DNA of 64,000 bases from Aidingimonas halophila (GTDB taxonomy: Bacteria > Pseudomonadota > Gammaproteobacteria > Pseudomonadales > Halomonadaceae), in contig NZ_FNNI01000003.1 in the NCBI RefSeq assembly GCF_900106955.1, positions 124,001 to 188,000 of the forward strand, given 5' to 3'. The notes beneath the pieces are model-generated. The model searched no databases. It saw only the letters and a list, made by a program, of their open reading frames with translations, and was not told the DNA's origin. Positions 45,832 through 54,910 of this stretch are shown in pieces. The position numbers and the translations under genes were made by a program. Position 1 is the first letter of the stretch. The number at the start of each line of letters is the position of its first letter.

Positions 45832-46950
45832 ATGAATATCCAAAAGACGGCAACTTCTTCTCATTCGCTCGGCCTGCTCAAGAGAGCCGCGTTGGTTGGG
45901 CTTGCGATCACCGGACTGGGCCTGACGACCTCTGTCCAGGCTCAAGACGTCGAGGTGCCCGGTAACATCAAGTGGACCATTCCCTTTGGCGTCGGCGGCG
46001 GTACCGATGTCTGGGCGCGTTTCTTCTCCCCCTGGCTCAGCGAGTCTCTGCCGGGCGAGCCGACCATCATGATCGATAACGTGCCCGGTGGCGGCTCCAT
46101 CAATGGTGCCAATCTGTTCGCCGTGCGTGCCAAGTCGGATGGAAGCGACTGGTTAGGCACCTCGGCCTCGACACAGTATCCGGCCATGCTCGACGACCCT
46201 CGCGTTCGCTATGACTACAGCGATTGGACGCCCATCCTGGCCACGCCGACGGGTGGGGTGGTCTATGCCCAACCCAGCCTCGGCGAGTCGGCCGATACGG
46301 CGCTGGACGCTCTGCTGGAACAGCCGGTCAAACTGGCGGCGCAGAATCCCACCGGCGTCGAGCTACCGGTCCTGATCGCGCTGGACATGCTGGGGGCAGA
46401 CGTACAGGCCGTGTTCGGCATGCGCAGCCGAGGCGAGGGTCGCCTGGCATTCGAGCGTGGTGAAGCCGACATCGATTTCCAGACCACCTCCGCTTACCTG
46501 AGTAACGTCAAGCCGCTGGTGGAGGCCGGCAAGGCAGTGCCGCTCTTTTCGCTTGGGGTACTGAACGACGAAGGCAAGATTGTGCGTGATCCGACTTTCC
46601 CGGATTTGCCCACTTTCAACGAGGTCTACCAGGCGCGGTATGACGAGGCACCGTCGGGCAATGAATATGAGGCGTTCCGCAAGTTCTTTGCCTCCGGCTA
46701 TGCCTTGCAGAAGCTGATCATGGTACCGAAGGACACGCCGCAGGCCCTGATCGACACCTATCGCCAGGCAGCCCGTGACTTCGTGGACACCGAAGAGTTC
46801 AAGGAGGCGGCCGAAACCCAACTGGGGCCATACACGCCGGTGATCGGCGACACCGTCCAGCGACACCTCGATGATGCCATGTCCATCGATGACGCCACTC
46901 GCGACTGGCTGGCCGACTGGCTAGAGTCGGAGCACGACGCCAAGATCTGA
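45832..46950 (+). CDS. TctC-like tripartite tricarboxylate transporter binding protein
   Basis: ATG 45832 has a GGAG site eight bases upstream. 372 residues with a signal peptide (AALVGLAITGLGLTTSVQAQ). The binding fold is seen from IKWTIPFGVGGGTDVWARFF, DNVPGGGSINGANLF and MVPKDTPQALIDTYRQAARD. It is longer than the 21.7 kb TctC and diverges from the classical Bug consensus. It precedes the fused permease by 79 bases. Confidence 0.88.
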   Translation: MNIQKTATSSHSLGLLKRAALVGLAITGLGLTTSVQAQDVEVPGNIKWTIPFGVGGGTDVWARFFSPWLSESLPGEPTIMIDNVPGGGSINGANLFAVRAKSDGSDWLGTSASTQYPAMLDDPRVRYDYSDWTPILATPTGGVVYAQPSLGESADTALDALLEQPVKLAAQNPTGVELPVLIALDMLGADVQAVFGMRSRGEGRLAFERGEADIDFQTTSAYLSNVKPLVEAGKAVPLFSLGVLNDEGKIVRDPTFPDLPTFNEVYQARYDEAPSGNEYEAFRKFFASGYALQKLIMVPKDTPQALIDTYRQAARDFVDTEEFKEAAETQLGPYTPVIGDTVQRHLDDAMSIDDATRDWLADWLESEHDAKI

Positions 46951-47029
46951 CGCGCAGCCGGGTATACCGGTCTCACTGGGCCCGGAACATCCGGCTCCAT
47001 CCGGTCACACAAAACAAGAGCCATACGCC

Positions 47030-48979
47030 ATGCTCGATATTCTTCTCTCCAGCCTGGGACAGCTCTTCACACTGTCCCATCTGCTCTTCATGGTGCTGGG
47101 CGTGCTGGTCGGCCTCGTTGTCGGCATCATCCCCGGCCTCGGTGGCATCGCCGGCATGTCGCTGCTGCTGCCCTTTCTCTACGGTATGGAACCGGCCGTG
47201 GCTCTCGGCATGCTGATGGGCCTGGTCGCCGTGATTCCCACCGGCGATACCTTTGCCTCGGTACTGTTGGGCATTCCCGGCTCCAGCGCATCCCAGGCAA
47301 CCGTCATCGATGGTTTCTCGCTGGCCAAGCGTGGCCAGGCGGCACGCGCGCTGTCCAGTGCCTTTCTGTCCTCGATGATCGGGGGCCTCATCGGTGCCGT
47401 CATCTTGACCGGCTTTATCCTGATCGCCCGTCCGTTGGTGCTGTCATTCTCCTCTTCCGAGCTGTTCATGCTGACCCTGCTCGGCCTGTCGATGGTGGCC
47501 GTGCTCTCCGGGCGCGACCTCTTCAAGGGGCTGGCCGCCTGTGGCCTGGGCCTGCTGGTGGGTGCCATCGGCATGGCGCCGGCCACCGGTGAATTTCGCA
47601 TGAACTTCGGTCTCGACTATCTCTACGATGGCTTGCCGTTGGTGGTGGTGGGGCTCGGGATCTTCGCCCTCCCGGAGATCGTCGATCTGCTGGTCAAGCG
47701 TGGGGCCATCGCCGAAGAACCGTGCCAACTCGGCAAGGGCTGGCGGCAAGGCATCCGCGACGTCCGTGAACAACGCGGTATCGTCGCGCGCTGTGCGGCT
47801 ATCGGAAGCCTGATCGGCACGATTCCTGGTTTGGCCGGCTCCGTGGTCGATTGGCTCACCTATGGCCATGCGGTGCAGAGCGCCAAGGACAAGTCGGAAT
47901 TCGGCAAGGGAGATATTCGCGGCGTGATCGCCCCCGAATCCGCCAACAATGCCTGCGCCTGCGGCGCCATGGTCCCCACCCTGCTGTTCGGCGTGCCGGG
48001 CTCGGGGACGGCCGCGGTATTCCTCGGCGGGCTATTATTGCTCGGGCTGCAGCCGGGTGTCGGCATGATCGAGACACATCTCGACCTGACCTACACCATC
48101 ATCTGGTCGCTGGCCCTGGCCAACATCCTGGGGGCCGCCCTCTGTCTGGTTCTGGCACGCCCCGTCGCCAGCCTGACCCGAGTCCCCTTCGCCACGCTGG
48201 CGCCTCTGATCACGGTGCTGATCATGTTCGCCGCTTTCCAGGCCACGCGTTCCACGGGCGATCTTCTCGCCCTGGGGGCGGTGGGTATCCTGGGCGTTCT
48301 GTTCAAGCAGGCGAATTGGTCGCGCCCTGCCTTCCTGATCGGTTTCGTGCTGGCGCCGGGAGCGGAGGGGTACTTCTACCAGGCGGTACAGTTCCAGGGC
48401 ACGGAAGCCTTCATGCGTCCCGGCGTATTGATCATCTGTGCTCTGATCCTTGCGGCTCTCTTCATTCCCCTGCTGCGTTCGCTGTGGGTCAAGCGTCGCC
48501 AGGCCTCCTCGGTCGGTGCCGCATCCACGGTCCGTACCGAACCTCCTGCCCTGGGCGTCATCGATGTGGTGCTCTTCATCACACTATTGGGGACGGCTAT
48601 CGTTGCATGGATCGATGTGGCCGACCTGACCTTGATCGGCGGTATCATGCCGCGGCTGGCCATCGCGATCCTCGCCGTTTCCTGCCTGATGGAGATCGCC
48701 CGTTGCCTGATGCACCGTCCCCAGTGGCAGCATCAAGCCATCGGCCTGCATGGTCTCTGGCTGGCGGGCTTCTTTACCCTGGTAGGTGCCATGCTGCTAC
48801 TGGGTTTCATCACCGCCGCGACGCTGTTCTGCCTCGTTTTCCTGCTGGCCATCGCGCGTCTCAAGCCTTGGGTTGCGGCCGTCATGGCGTTTGGCGTCAC
48901 AGCCTTCCTGGTGGGCATGGCCGAATTCCTGACCCTGACCTACCCGAGCGGACTGATCGATCCCTGGCTGTTCGGCTGA
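47030..48979 (+). CDS. TctA-TctB fusion permease
   Basis: 649 residues. Residues 1-495 are TctA: MVLGVLVGLVVGIIPGLGGI, LGIPGSSASQATVIDGFSLA and the second repeat PESANNACACGAMVPTLLFG with VPGSGTAAVFLGGLLLLG. After a hydrophilic linker (WVKRRQASSVGAASTVRTE, about 485-510) there are four more helices (IDVVLFITLLGTAIVAWIDV to PSGLIDPWLFG), matching a TctB subunit. One protein thus replaces two usual genes. No separate tctB is nearby, which supports the fusion. Together with TctC it imports a carboxylate, probably one acted on by the PrpF-like enzyme. Confidence 0.88.
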   Translation: MLDILLSSLGQLFTLSHLLFMVLGVLVGLVVGIIPGLGGIAGMSLLLPFLYGMEPAVALGMLMGLVAVIPTGDTFASVLLGIPGSSASQATVIDGFSLAKRGQAARALSSAFLSSMIGGLIGAVILTGFILIARPLVLSFSSSELFMLTLLGLSMVAVLSGRDLFKGLAACGLGLLVGAIGMAPATGEFRMNFGLDYLYDGLPLVVVGLGIFALPEIVDLLVKRGAIAEEPCQLGKGWRQGIRDVREQRGIVARCAAIGSLIGTIPGLAGSVVDWLTYGHAVQSAKDKSEFGKGDIRGVIAPESANNACACGAMVPTLLFGVPGSGTAAVFLGGLLLLGLQPGVGMIETHLDLTYTIIWSLALANILGAALCLVLARPVASLTRVPFATLAPLITVLIMFAAFQATRSTGDLLALGAVGILGVLFKQANWSRPAFLIGFVLAPGAEGYFYQAVQFQGTEAFMRPGVLIICALILAALFIPLLRSLWVKRRQASSVGAASTVRTEPPALGVIDVVLFITLLGTAIVAWIDVADLTLIGGIMPRLAIAILAVSCLMEIARCLMHRPQWQHQAIGLHGLWLAGFFTLVGAMLLLGFITAATLFCLVFLLAIARLKPWVAAVMAFGVTAFLVGMAEFLTLTYPSGLIDPWLFG

Positions 48980-49112
48980 AATTCGGGAGGTTGTATTTCC
49001 CGAGCAAGACAACCTGTCGAGCGACAGACCACTTTATACTTTCGTCTAATCCTGCGATCATGGCGCCCTCATCGCGCAGTCCCCACTGCGCTCCATATGA
49101 GGGAGAGCCATC

Positions 49113-50330
49113 ATGCAGGACGCGCCCCCAACATCGACCGGTACCTACGCCGATAGTCCACGCCTGGCCGAGTTGTCACTGGCAATGGGTGGCTTCGGTA
49201 TCGGTACCACCGAATTCGTGATCATGGGGCTGATGACGCCCATTGCCGGTGACCTGGCGGTGAGCGTACCGCAAGTCGGTTATGCCATCAGCAGCTATGC
49301 GCTCGGCGTGGTTGTCGGTGCCCCGCTGATTGCCTCACTCGGCGCCCGGGTACCGCGCCGAGCGCTCTTGATCGCGCTGATGCTGATCTTCGCCATCGGT
49401 AACCTGGCCAGTGCCCTGGCGCCCGGTTTCTGGTCATTCGTGGGGTTGCGCTTCCTGGCCGGTCTACCACACGGCGCCTATTTTGGCGTCGCCGCACTGG
49501 TGGCGGCAGGCGCGGTTCCCGTCGAGGAGCGCGCCAGAGCGGTGGCACGGGTCATGATGGGGCTCACGATCGCGATCCTGCTGGGGGCACCACTGGGTAC
49601 CTGGTTCGGCACACAGTTCGGCTGGCGGGTTGCGTTTGCAGCGGTTGGTGGTATCGCACTGCTCACAGCACTGATGATCCGCTGTTTCGTTCCCCCGCAA
49701 CCCCGCGATCCTGATGCCAGCCCGGTGCGAGAACTCACGGCGTTGATCAAGCAGCGCGTGCTGTTCACCTTGGGTGTGGCCTGCATCGGCTTCGGCGGAA
49801 TGTTCTCTATCTTCAGCTACGTGATGCCGACACTGGTGGAACAGGCGGACATGAGCGAGGCGCTGGCGCCCATGGTGCTGGTCATCTTTGGTGTGGGAAC
49901 GATCATCGGCACGCTGGCGGGTGCCCGACTGGCAGACCGTAACCTGTTACGGGCCATTCCCTGTATCCTGCTGTGGTGCGCTCTGGTGCAAGGGCTCTTC
50001 TTTTTTGCTGCTAACCATGTGCTGACCGGGCTGCTATTCGTCTGTCTGACCGGTACCAGCATGGCCTTGGGGCCGGCATTACAGACCCGGCTGATGGATG
50101 TGGCGGAAGATGCCCAGACCATGGCTGCGTCACTCAACCATGCAGCCTTCAACATGGCCAACGCCCTGGGCGCATGGCTGGCGGGGCTTGCCATCCAATG
50201 GGGGTTTACCTGGTCGACGACGGGGTTGGTCGGCACCGTTCTCGCCATCGCTGGCCTGGCCATCTTCGCCACCGGCCTATGGCTGGAACGACGCACATCA
50301 ATGGCCGAACCTTGTATCCAACCCTGCTAG
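49113..50330 (+). CDS. MFS transporter, AraJ/sugar-efflux-like
   Basis: 405 residues and 12 predicted helices. MGGFGIGTTEFVIMGLMTPI is the characteristic N-terminus of the drug/arabinose efflux group (AraJ, YdhP-like); LAGLPHGAYFGVAALVAAG and MMGLTIAILLGAPLGTWFG are conserved motifs A/C-like blocks. A GAGGGAGAG site precedes ATG 49113. It is convergent with the next MFS gene. Substrate is unknown. Together with its neighbour it forms the right end of the accessory segment; whether it was there before the island arrived is unclear. Confidence 0.88.
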   Translation: MQDAPPTSTGTYADSPRLAELSLAMGGFGIGTTEFVIMGLMTPIAGDLAVSVPQVGYAISSYALGVVVGAPLIASLGARVPRRALLIALMLIFAIGNLASALAPGFWSFVGLRFLAGLPHGAYFGVAALVAAGAVPVEERARAVARVMMGLTIAILLGAPLGTWFGTQFGWRVAFAAVGGIALLTALMIRCFVPPQPRDPDASPVRELTALIKQRVLFTLGVACIGFGGMFSIFSYVMPTLVEQADMSEALAPMVLVIFGVGTIIGTLAGARLADRNLLRAIPCILLWCALVQGLFFFAANHVLTGLLFVCLTGTSMALGPALQTRLMDVAEDAQTMAASLNHAAFNMANALGAWLAGLAIQWGFTWSTTGLVGTVLAIAGLAIFATGLWLERRTSMAEPCIQPC

Positions 50331-50344
50331 GATAGCGCGGGCCA

Positions 50345-51532
50345 TCAGGGCATTACCGGACGACGCTGACGCCGCAACAGCACCAGCGCCATCAAGACCA
50401 GCAACGCGACGAGAGCGGCAAATATCTCACCCGTCGCTTGCAGGCCAATGAGTCGTGCCGTCACTCCGATACCCACCACTGGCAGTGAGATCGCCACATA
50501 AGCGACCACGAAGAAACTCGACGTCACCTCTGCTCGTCGCGTCAGTGGGCTGGCCGCCACGACTTCGCCAAGGCCGGCTCGAAACGCGATGCCCTGCCCG
50601 ATGCCGGCCACAACGGCACCGCAGACGAACCACGTCAGCGACGCCAGGGCAATGCCGGCACCGATCGCCACCACGCCCAGCAACAGGATCACGCAACCGA
50701 GGGGCAGCCGATACGATAGCGGCACCCGCTCCTGCGCCAGTTGTCCAACGGTTGACGCGAAGAATGGCAGCCCCGCAACCACACCGATCGCCAATAGATT
50801 CGATACATCCATGATGCGCCCCATGAAGGCCGGCGCCGTGGCGGTGAAGAACCCCAGTACCGAAAAACCGGCGAAACCGGCAATGGCAGCGGGTACGAAC
50901 ACAGCACGTACCTCTGTCGGCACACTGAGCCGTTGCAGCCTGAGCCGGATTCGTTCAGGACGCGTCACCGTCTCGGGCGCTTGCCAGATGGCCAGCATCG
51001 CCAATCCTGCCAGCCCCAGATGCAACAGGTAGGGTAGCCACAGTGGATCGGGGAGATAACGGGAACACAGGCCGGCCACTACCGGACCCAGTCCCAATCC
51101 GCCCATGTTGGCGGCGGTTGCTGCCAATGCGGCATGGCGCTTGAGGTAGGAAGGAGCCAGTTCCATGACGGCCACTGTTGCCGTGCCGGTGAAGACTCCC
51201 GCCGAGAGGCCGGAGAGAACCCGCCCGGCAAGCATCGCCCCCAGCCCATCGGCCTGCAGGAACACGGCATCGCTGATCATCGCCGCAAACAGCCCGCCCA
51301 GCAGTATCGGGCGCCGACCCAGTTGATCCGACCAGCGCCCCGTCACCAGCAAGGCGGCAATCACACCTACCGCATAAGCAGCGAAGATCACTGTGATGAT
51401 GAGTTGCGAAAATCCGAACTGGGTCTGATAGAGCGGATAAAGCGGTGTCGGGAGGGTTGTACCCAGCATGGTGGCGAGGAAGGCGAACGCCACCCCGAAG
51501 AAGGTCAAGGGTCGTTGCTGTGACACTGGCAT
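50345..51532 (-). CDS. MFS transporter
   Basis: 395 residues from ATG 51532 (MPVSQQRPLTFFGVAFAFLA), with an AAGGAAG site; a longer frame starts at 51595. Twelve helices, MFS motif A GRWSDQLGRRPILLGGLFA between helices 2 and 3 and LSGLSAGVFTGTATVAVMEL in helix 4-5 are seen. Its 5' end is 153 bases before gmk and faces away from it, so the spacer holds divergent promoters. Substrate unknown. Confidence 0.87.
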   Translation of the reverse strand: MPVSQQRPLTFFGVAFAFLATMLGTTLPTPLYPLYQTQFGFSQLIITVIFAAYAVGVIAALLVTGRWSDQLGRRPILLGGLFAAMISDAVFLQADGLGAMLAGRVLSGLSAGVFTGTATVAVMELAPSYLKRHAALAATAANMGGLGLGPVVAGLCSRYLPDPLWLPYLLHLGLAGLAMLAIWQAPETVTRPERIRLRLQRLSVPTEVRAVFVPAAIAGFAGFSVLGFFTATAPAFMGRIMDVSNLLAIGVVAGLPFFASTVGQLAQERVPLSYRLPLGCVILLLGVVAIGAGIALASLTWFVCGAVVAGIGQGIAFRAGLGEVVAASPLTRRAEVTSSFFVVAYVAISLPVVGIGVTARLIGLQATGEIFAALVALLVLMALVLLRRQRRPVMP

Positions 51533-51617
51533 GCTTCCTTTCCAGCCGTGAGTCAGAAAGACATGAAGTCTAGCACGCCTGGGCGGCCATACCATGACGC
51601 GACACCCGGCATGCGGT

Positions 51618-51623
51618 TATAAT
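51618..51623 (+). promoter_or_regulatory. Promoter -10 element of gmk
   Basis: A consensus TATAAT lies 63 bases upstream of the gmk ATG in a GC-rich spacer. A weak -35 candidate TGACGC is 17 bases upstream (51595-51600). Only the -10 is convincing. Confidence 0.5.
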
Positions 51624-51685
51624 GCGCCGCCTGACGCCAGAGCCCGCCTTGGCAGGCGCAGACAGTCGCGACCCGGAGCCTCTAC

Positions 51686-52318
51686 ATGTCTCAAGGTACC
51701 CTATACATCATTTCCGCTCCTTCCGGTGCCGGAAAAACCAGCCTGGTGCGAGGATTGATCGAGCACCTCGATGGCATCCAGGTCTCGGTCTCTCATACCA
51801 CCCGAGCCATTCGGTCCGGAGAAGCCGATGGTATCAACTACCATTTCGTCGACGTCGCAACGTTCGAACGCATGATAGAGCGCGGCGATTTCTTCGAGTA
51901 CGCTCGCGTGTTCGACAACTACTACGGCACCTCACGTCCGGCAGTACAGGCTTTGCTGGCCGCCGGCCAGGACGTCATCCTGGAAATCGATTGGCAGGGT
52001 GCCCGCCAGGTCCGCGAGCAGGTACCCGATGCCGAATCGGTATTCATCCTGCCGCCATCGCGAGATGCACTACGCCGTCGTCTGGCTGATCGCGGCACTG
52101 ATGACGACGACGTGATCGCCCGACGCATGCGCGATGCCATCAGCGAGATGTCGCACTACGACGAGTACGATCATGTCATCATCAACGACCAGTTCGACAC
52201 CGCACTGGCCGATCTGGAAAGCTTGGTGCGTGCCCGTCGGACAAGACTCGATCGGGTGAAGGAAACCCGTGGCGCTCTACTCGAAATGCTCTTGTCACGG
52301 GATGAAGGCGTCGAGTAA
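51686..52318 (+). CDS. gmk: Guanylate kinase
   Basis: Phosphorylates GMP/dGMP to GDP. 210 residues; P-loop SAPSGAGKTSLVRGLI near residue 10, GMP-binding SVSHTTRAIRSGEADGINYH and GDFFEYARVFDNYYGT, and the LID region RRLADRGTDDDDVIARRM. It starts the core run gmk-rpoZ-spoT, well known in gammaproteobacteria. Nothing unusual in sequence; what is unusual is the accessory DNA separating it from yicC. Confidence 0.96.
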   Translation: MSQGTLYIISAPSGAGKTSLVRGLIEHLDGIQVSVSHTTRAIRSGEADGINYHFVDVATFERMIERGDFFEYARVFDNYYGTSRPAVQALLAAGQDVILEIDWQGARQVREQVPDAESVFILPPSRDALRRRLADRGTDDDDVIARRMRDAISEMSHYDEYDHVIINDQFDTALADLESLVRARRTRLDRVKETRGALLEMLLSRDEGVE

Positions 52319-52377
52319 ACTATATCGTCCTGCAAATTTCACCAAAGACGTTCCGTATCGAACTCAGGTAGCTACTC

Positions 52378-52629
52378 ATGGCGCGAGTCACCGTCGAAGA
52401 TTGTCTGGATCATGTTGAAAACCGTTTCAAGCTGGTGATGATTTCCACCCAGCGCGCGCGCCAACTGGCTCGTGGATCACGTGATTCCCAACTCCCCTGG
52501 GAAAACGACAAGCCCACTGTCATGGCATTACGCGAAATTGCCGCTGGCTTGATCGATGACAATGTGCTGGACGAGCCGATCGAGGCCACGACCCGCACGA
52601 CAAGCGAACCCTCGCCTCGCGAGGAGTGA
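52378..52629 (+). CDS. rpoZ: RNA polymerase omega subunit
   Basis: 83 residues. The N-terminal [20 protein letters not shown] and the RARQLARGS motif are diagnostic. Omega helps assemble RNA polymerase and mediates part of the ppGpp response; the ppGpp synthetase/hydrolase gene follows 78 bases downstream. Length is near that of E. coli omega (91), with a shorter, acidic tail. Confidence 0.96.
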   Translation: MARVTVEDCLDHVENRFKLVMISTQRARQLARGSRDSQLPWENDKPTVMALREIAAGLIDDNVLDEPIEATTRTTSEPSPREE

Positions 52630-52707
52630 CGCAGCGCCTCGAATCGGATAACGTGACACTATCACCATTGTCGTCAACGTTCGTCGTTTCGGGTATAGGC
52701 GCGTTTC

Positions 52708-54840
52708 ATGTTCACCATCGATGACCTGGCCGATCGCCTCGGCGGCTATCTTCCACCGGATGAGATCCAGCAGGTCAGGCGCGCCTTTTATTATGCTGAA
52801 CAGGCCCATGACGGGCAGCAGCGTCGTTCAGGCGAACCCTATGTAACCCATCCTCTGGCGGTCGCCAACATCCTGGCCAATATGCACATGGACCATCAGA
52901 GCCTGATGGCTGCCATGTTGCACGATGTCATCGAGGACACCGGTATTTCCAAGGATGCCCTGGCTCGGCAGTTCGGTGAACCGGTTGCCGAACTGGTCGA
53001 CGGCGTGTCCAAGCTGACGCAGATCACCTTCGAGGACAAGGCCGTCGCCCAGGCCGAGAACTTCCAGAAGATGGTGCTGGCAATGTCACGTGACATCCGC
53101 GTGATCATCGTCAAGCTTGCCGACCGCTTGCACAACATGCGTACTCTGGGTGCCCTGCGTCCCGAGAAGAAACGCCGCATCGCCCGCGAGACGCTCGAGA
53201 TCTATGCCCGTATCGCCAGTCGCCTCGGCATCAATACCATCCGCGTCGAACTGGAAGACCTGTCATTCCATGCGCTCTACCCGATGCGCAGCGAACGCAT
53301 CAAGCGCGCCGTCAGCAAGGCTCGCGGCAATCGCCGGTCCACCATTCGCCAGCTTCAGAACAGCTTGCAGAAGTGTATCGACGACGAGGGCCTGACCGGC
53401 ACGGTAATCGGTCGCCAGAAACATCTGCTGTCGATCTATCGCAAGATGCGGGACCAGCGGAAATCGTTTGCCGAAATCATGGATGTCTTCGGCTTCCGCA
53501 TCATTACCGACAGTGTCGACAGCTGCTATCGTATTCTCGGCGCCGTGCACAATCTCTATAAGCCTGTCCCGGGACGCTTCAAGGACTATATCGCCATTCC
53601 CAAGGCCAATGGCTACCAGAGCCTGCACACGACGCTGTTCGGTATCCGCGGCATGCCGATCGAGGTTCAGATCCGCACACGCGAAATGGAAGCCATGGCC
53701 AACAACGGCATCGCCGCTCACTGGCTATACAAGGCGGGACAGACGGAACGCCCCATCGCTGCCGGCAGCCACGCCCGAGCACGCGAATGGGTGCGCGGTC
53801 TGCTGGAAATGCAGCGCCATGCCGGTAACTCACTGGAATTCATCGAACACGTCAAGAACGACCTGTTCCCCGATGACATCTATGTGTTCACCCCCAAAGG
53901 GGACATCATGGAGTTGCCCCAGGGCGCGACAGTGATCGACTTCGCCTACAGCGTGCACACCGATATCGGCAACAGCTGCATTGCTTGTCGTATCGACCGG
54001 CATCTGGCCCCACTGTCGACTCGGCTCGAAAGTGGCCAGACACTCGAAGTGATCACGTCGCCCGGCGGTCGCCCCAACAGTTCCTGGTTGTCGTTCGTGA
54101 TCACGGCGAAGGCGCGTTCAGCGATACGTCATGCCCTCAAGCACCAGCAACATACGGAATCCGTCCAGTTGGGTCGTCGCTTGCTCAACAAGGCACTGGC
54201 AGAGTACGAGACCAGTCTCGAGGAGTTGCCTGACGGACCGGTGCAGCAGTTGCTCGAGGAGCTCTCCTTGAAAAACCTGGATGCGCTGCTGGAATCCATC
54301 GGACTGGGCACCCGATTGGCCCACGTCATTGCCAGGCAACTGGTCGATGAACCCAAGACGTGTAGCGAACCGGGAGCCGTGACCACGACCCAACAGGGGC
54401 CCATCATGATCAGCGGCGCCGAAGGCATGGTGATCAGCTTCGCACGCTGCTGTCACCCGCTCCCCGGCGATCCTGTCATCGGTCATCTATCGGTCGGCAA
54501 GGGAATCGTGGTACACCGAACGGACTGTCGTAATCTGGATGAACTCAGGGGTGATCCGGATAAGCTGTTTGCGCTACAGTGGTCACAACATATAGAAGAT
54601 GACTTTCCGGTTGCACTGCGAATCGAAGTCGAAAGCCGCCGAGGGCTGGTCGCCGAATTGGCTAGCCTGATAACGGATGCCGATGCCAACATCGAACGCA
54701 TCGGTATCGAGGAGCGTGATGCTCGCCTGTCGATCGTCAACCTGACATTGGCAGTACACGATCGCGTTCATTTGGCACGCATCATCAAACGGACCCGCAA
54801 CCTACCCCACGTCGGTAGAATCACGCGCGTCCTTAACTGA
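52708..54840 (+). CDS. spoT: Bifunctional (p)ppGpp synthetase/hydrolase SpoT
   Basis: 710 residues in the RelA/SpoT order. The HD hydrolase domain (residues 1-200) has HDGQQRRSGEPYVTHPLAVA and LHDVIEDTGI; the synthetase domain (about 230-380) has DVFGFRIITDSVDSCYR, and FKDYIAIPKANGYQSLHTTL; then TGS (VFTPKGDIMELPQGATVIDF) and C-terminal ACT (RIEVESRRGLVAELASL). An intact HD motif suggests active hydrolase. Context rpoZ-spoT is conserved. A T-rich hairpin follows the stop. Confidence 0.95.
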   Translation: MFTIDDLADRLGGYLPPDEIQQVRRAFYYAEQAHDGQQRRSGEPYVTHPLAVANILANMHMDHQSLMAAMLHDVIEDTGISKDALARQFGEPVAELVDGVSKLTQITFEDKAVAQAENFQKMVLAMSRDIRVIIVKLADRLHNMRTLGALRPEKKRRIARETLEIYARIASRLGINTIRVELEDLSFHALYPMRSERIKRAVSKARGNRRSTIRQLQNSLQKCIDDEGLTGTVIGRQKHLLSIYRKMRDQRKSFAEIMDVFGFRIITDSVDSCYRILGAVHNLYKPVPGRFKDYIAIPKANGYQSLHTTLFGIRGMPIEVQIRTREMEAMANNGIAAHWLYKAGQTERPIAAGSHARAREWVRGLLEMQRHAGNSLEFIEHVKNDLFPDDIYVFTPKGDIMELPQGATVIDFAYSVHTDIGNSCIACRIDRHLAPLSTRLESGQTLEVITSPGGRPNSSWLSFVITAKARSAIRHALKHQQHTESVQLGRRLLNKALAEYETSLEELPDGPVQQLLEELSLKNLDALLESIGLGTRLAHVIARQLVDEPKTCSEPGAVTTTQQGPIMISGAEGMVISFARCCHPLPGDPVIGHLSVGKGIVVHRTDCRNLDELRGDPDKLFALQWSQHIEDDFPVALRIEVESRRGLVAELASLITDADANIERIGIEERDARLSIVNLTLAVHDRVHLARIIKRTRNLPHVGRITRVLN

Positions 54841-54855
54841 ACCCTGGCGAACGCT

Positions 54856-54896
54856 CGACCGCCGCGATCAGCGGTGGGGCGGTCGTCTTTTTTCTT
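54856..54896 (+). terminator. Intrinsic terminator after spoT
   Basis: An 8-bp stem (CGACCGCC with GGCGGTCG, 14-base loop) is followed by TCTTTTTTCTT. It begins 16 bases after the spoT stop. The T-run ends directly before the ridA ribosome site, so some read-through into ridA is likely unless ridA has its own promoter. Confidence 0.75.
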
Positions 54897-54910
54897 ACAG
54901 GAGATGTCTC

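Noticed and set aside
47851-49221. 456-codon plus-strand frame overlapping the TctAB gene
   Set aside because: It is an out-of-frame shadow of GC-rich coding DNA, rich in Arg/Gly/His/Pro with no recognisable domain.
8937-51600. tRNA or rRNA genes as island attachment site
   Set aside because: I found no tRNA- or rRNA-like sequence at either end; the integration site is inferred to be the yicC 3' end instead.
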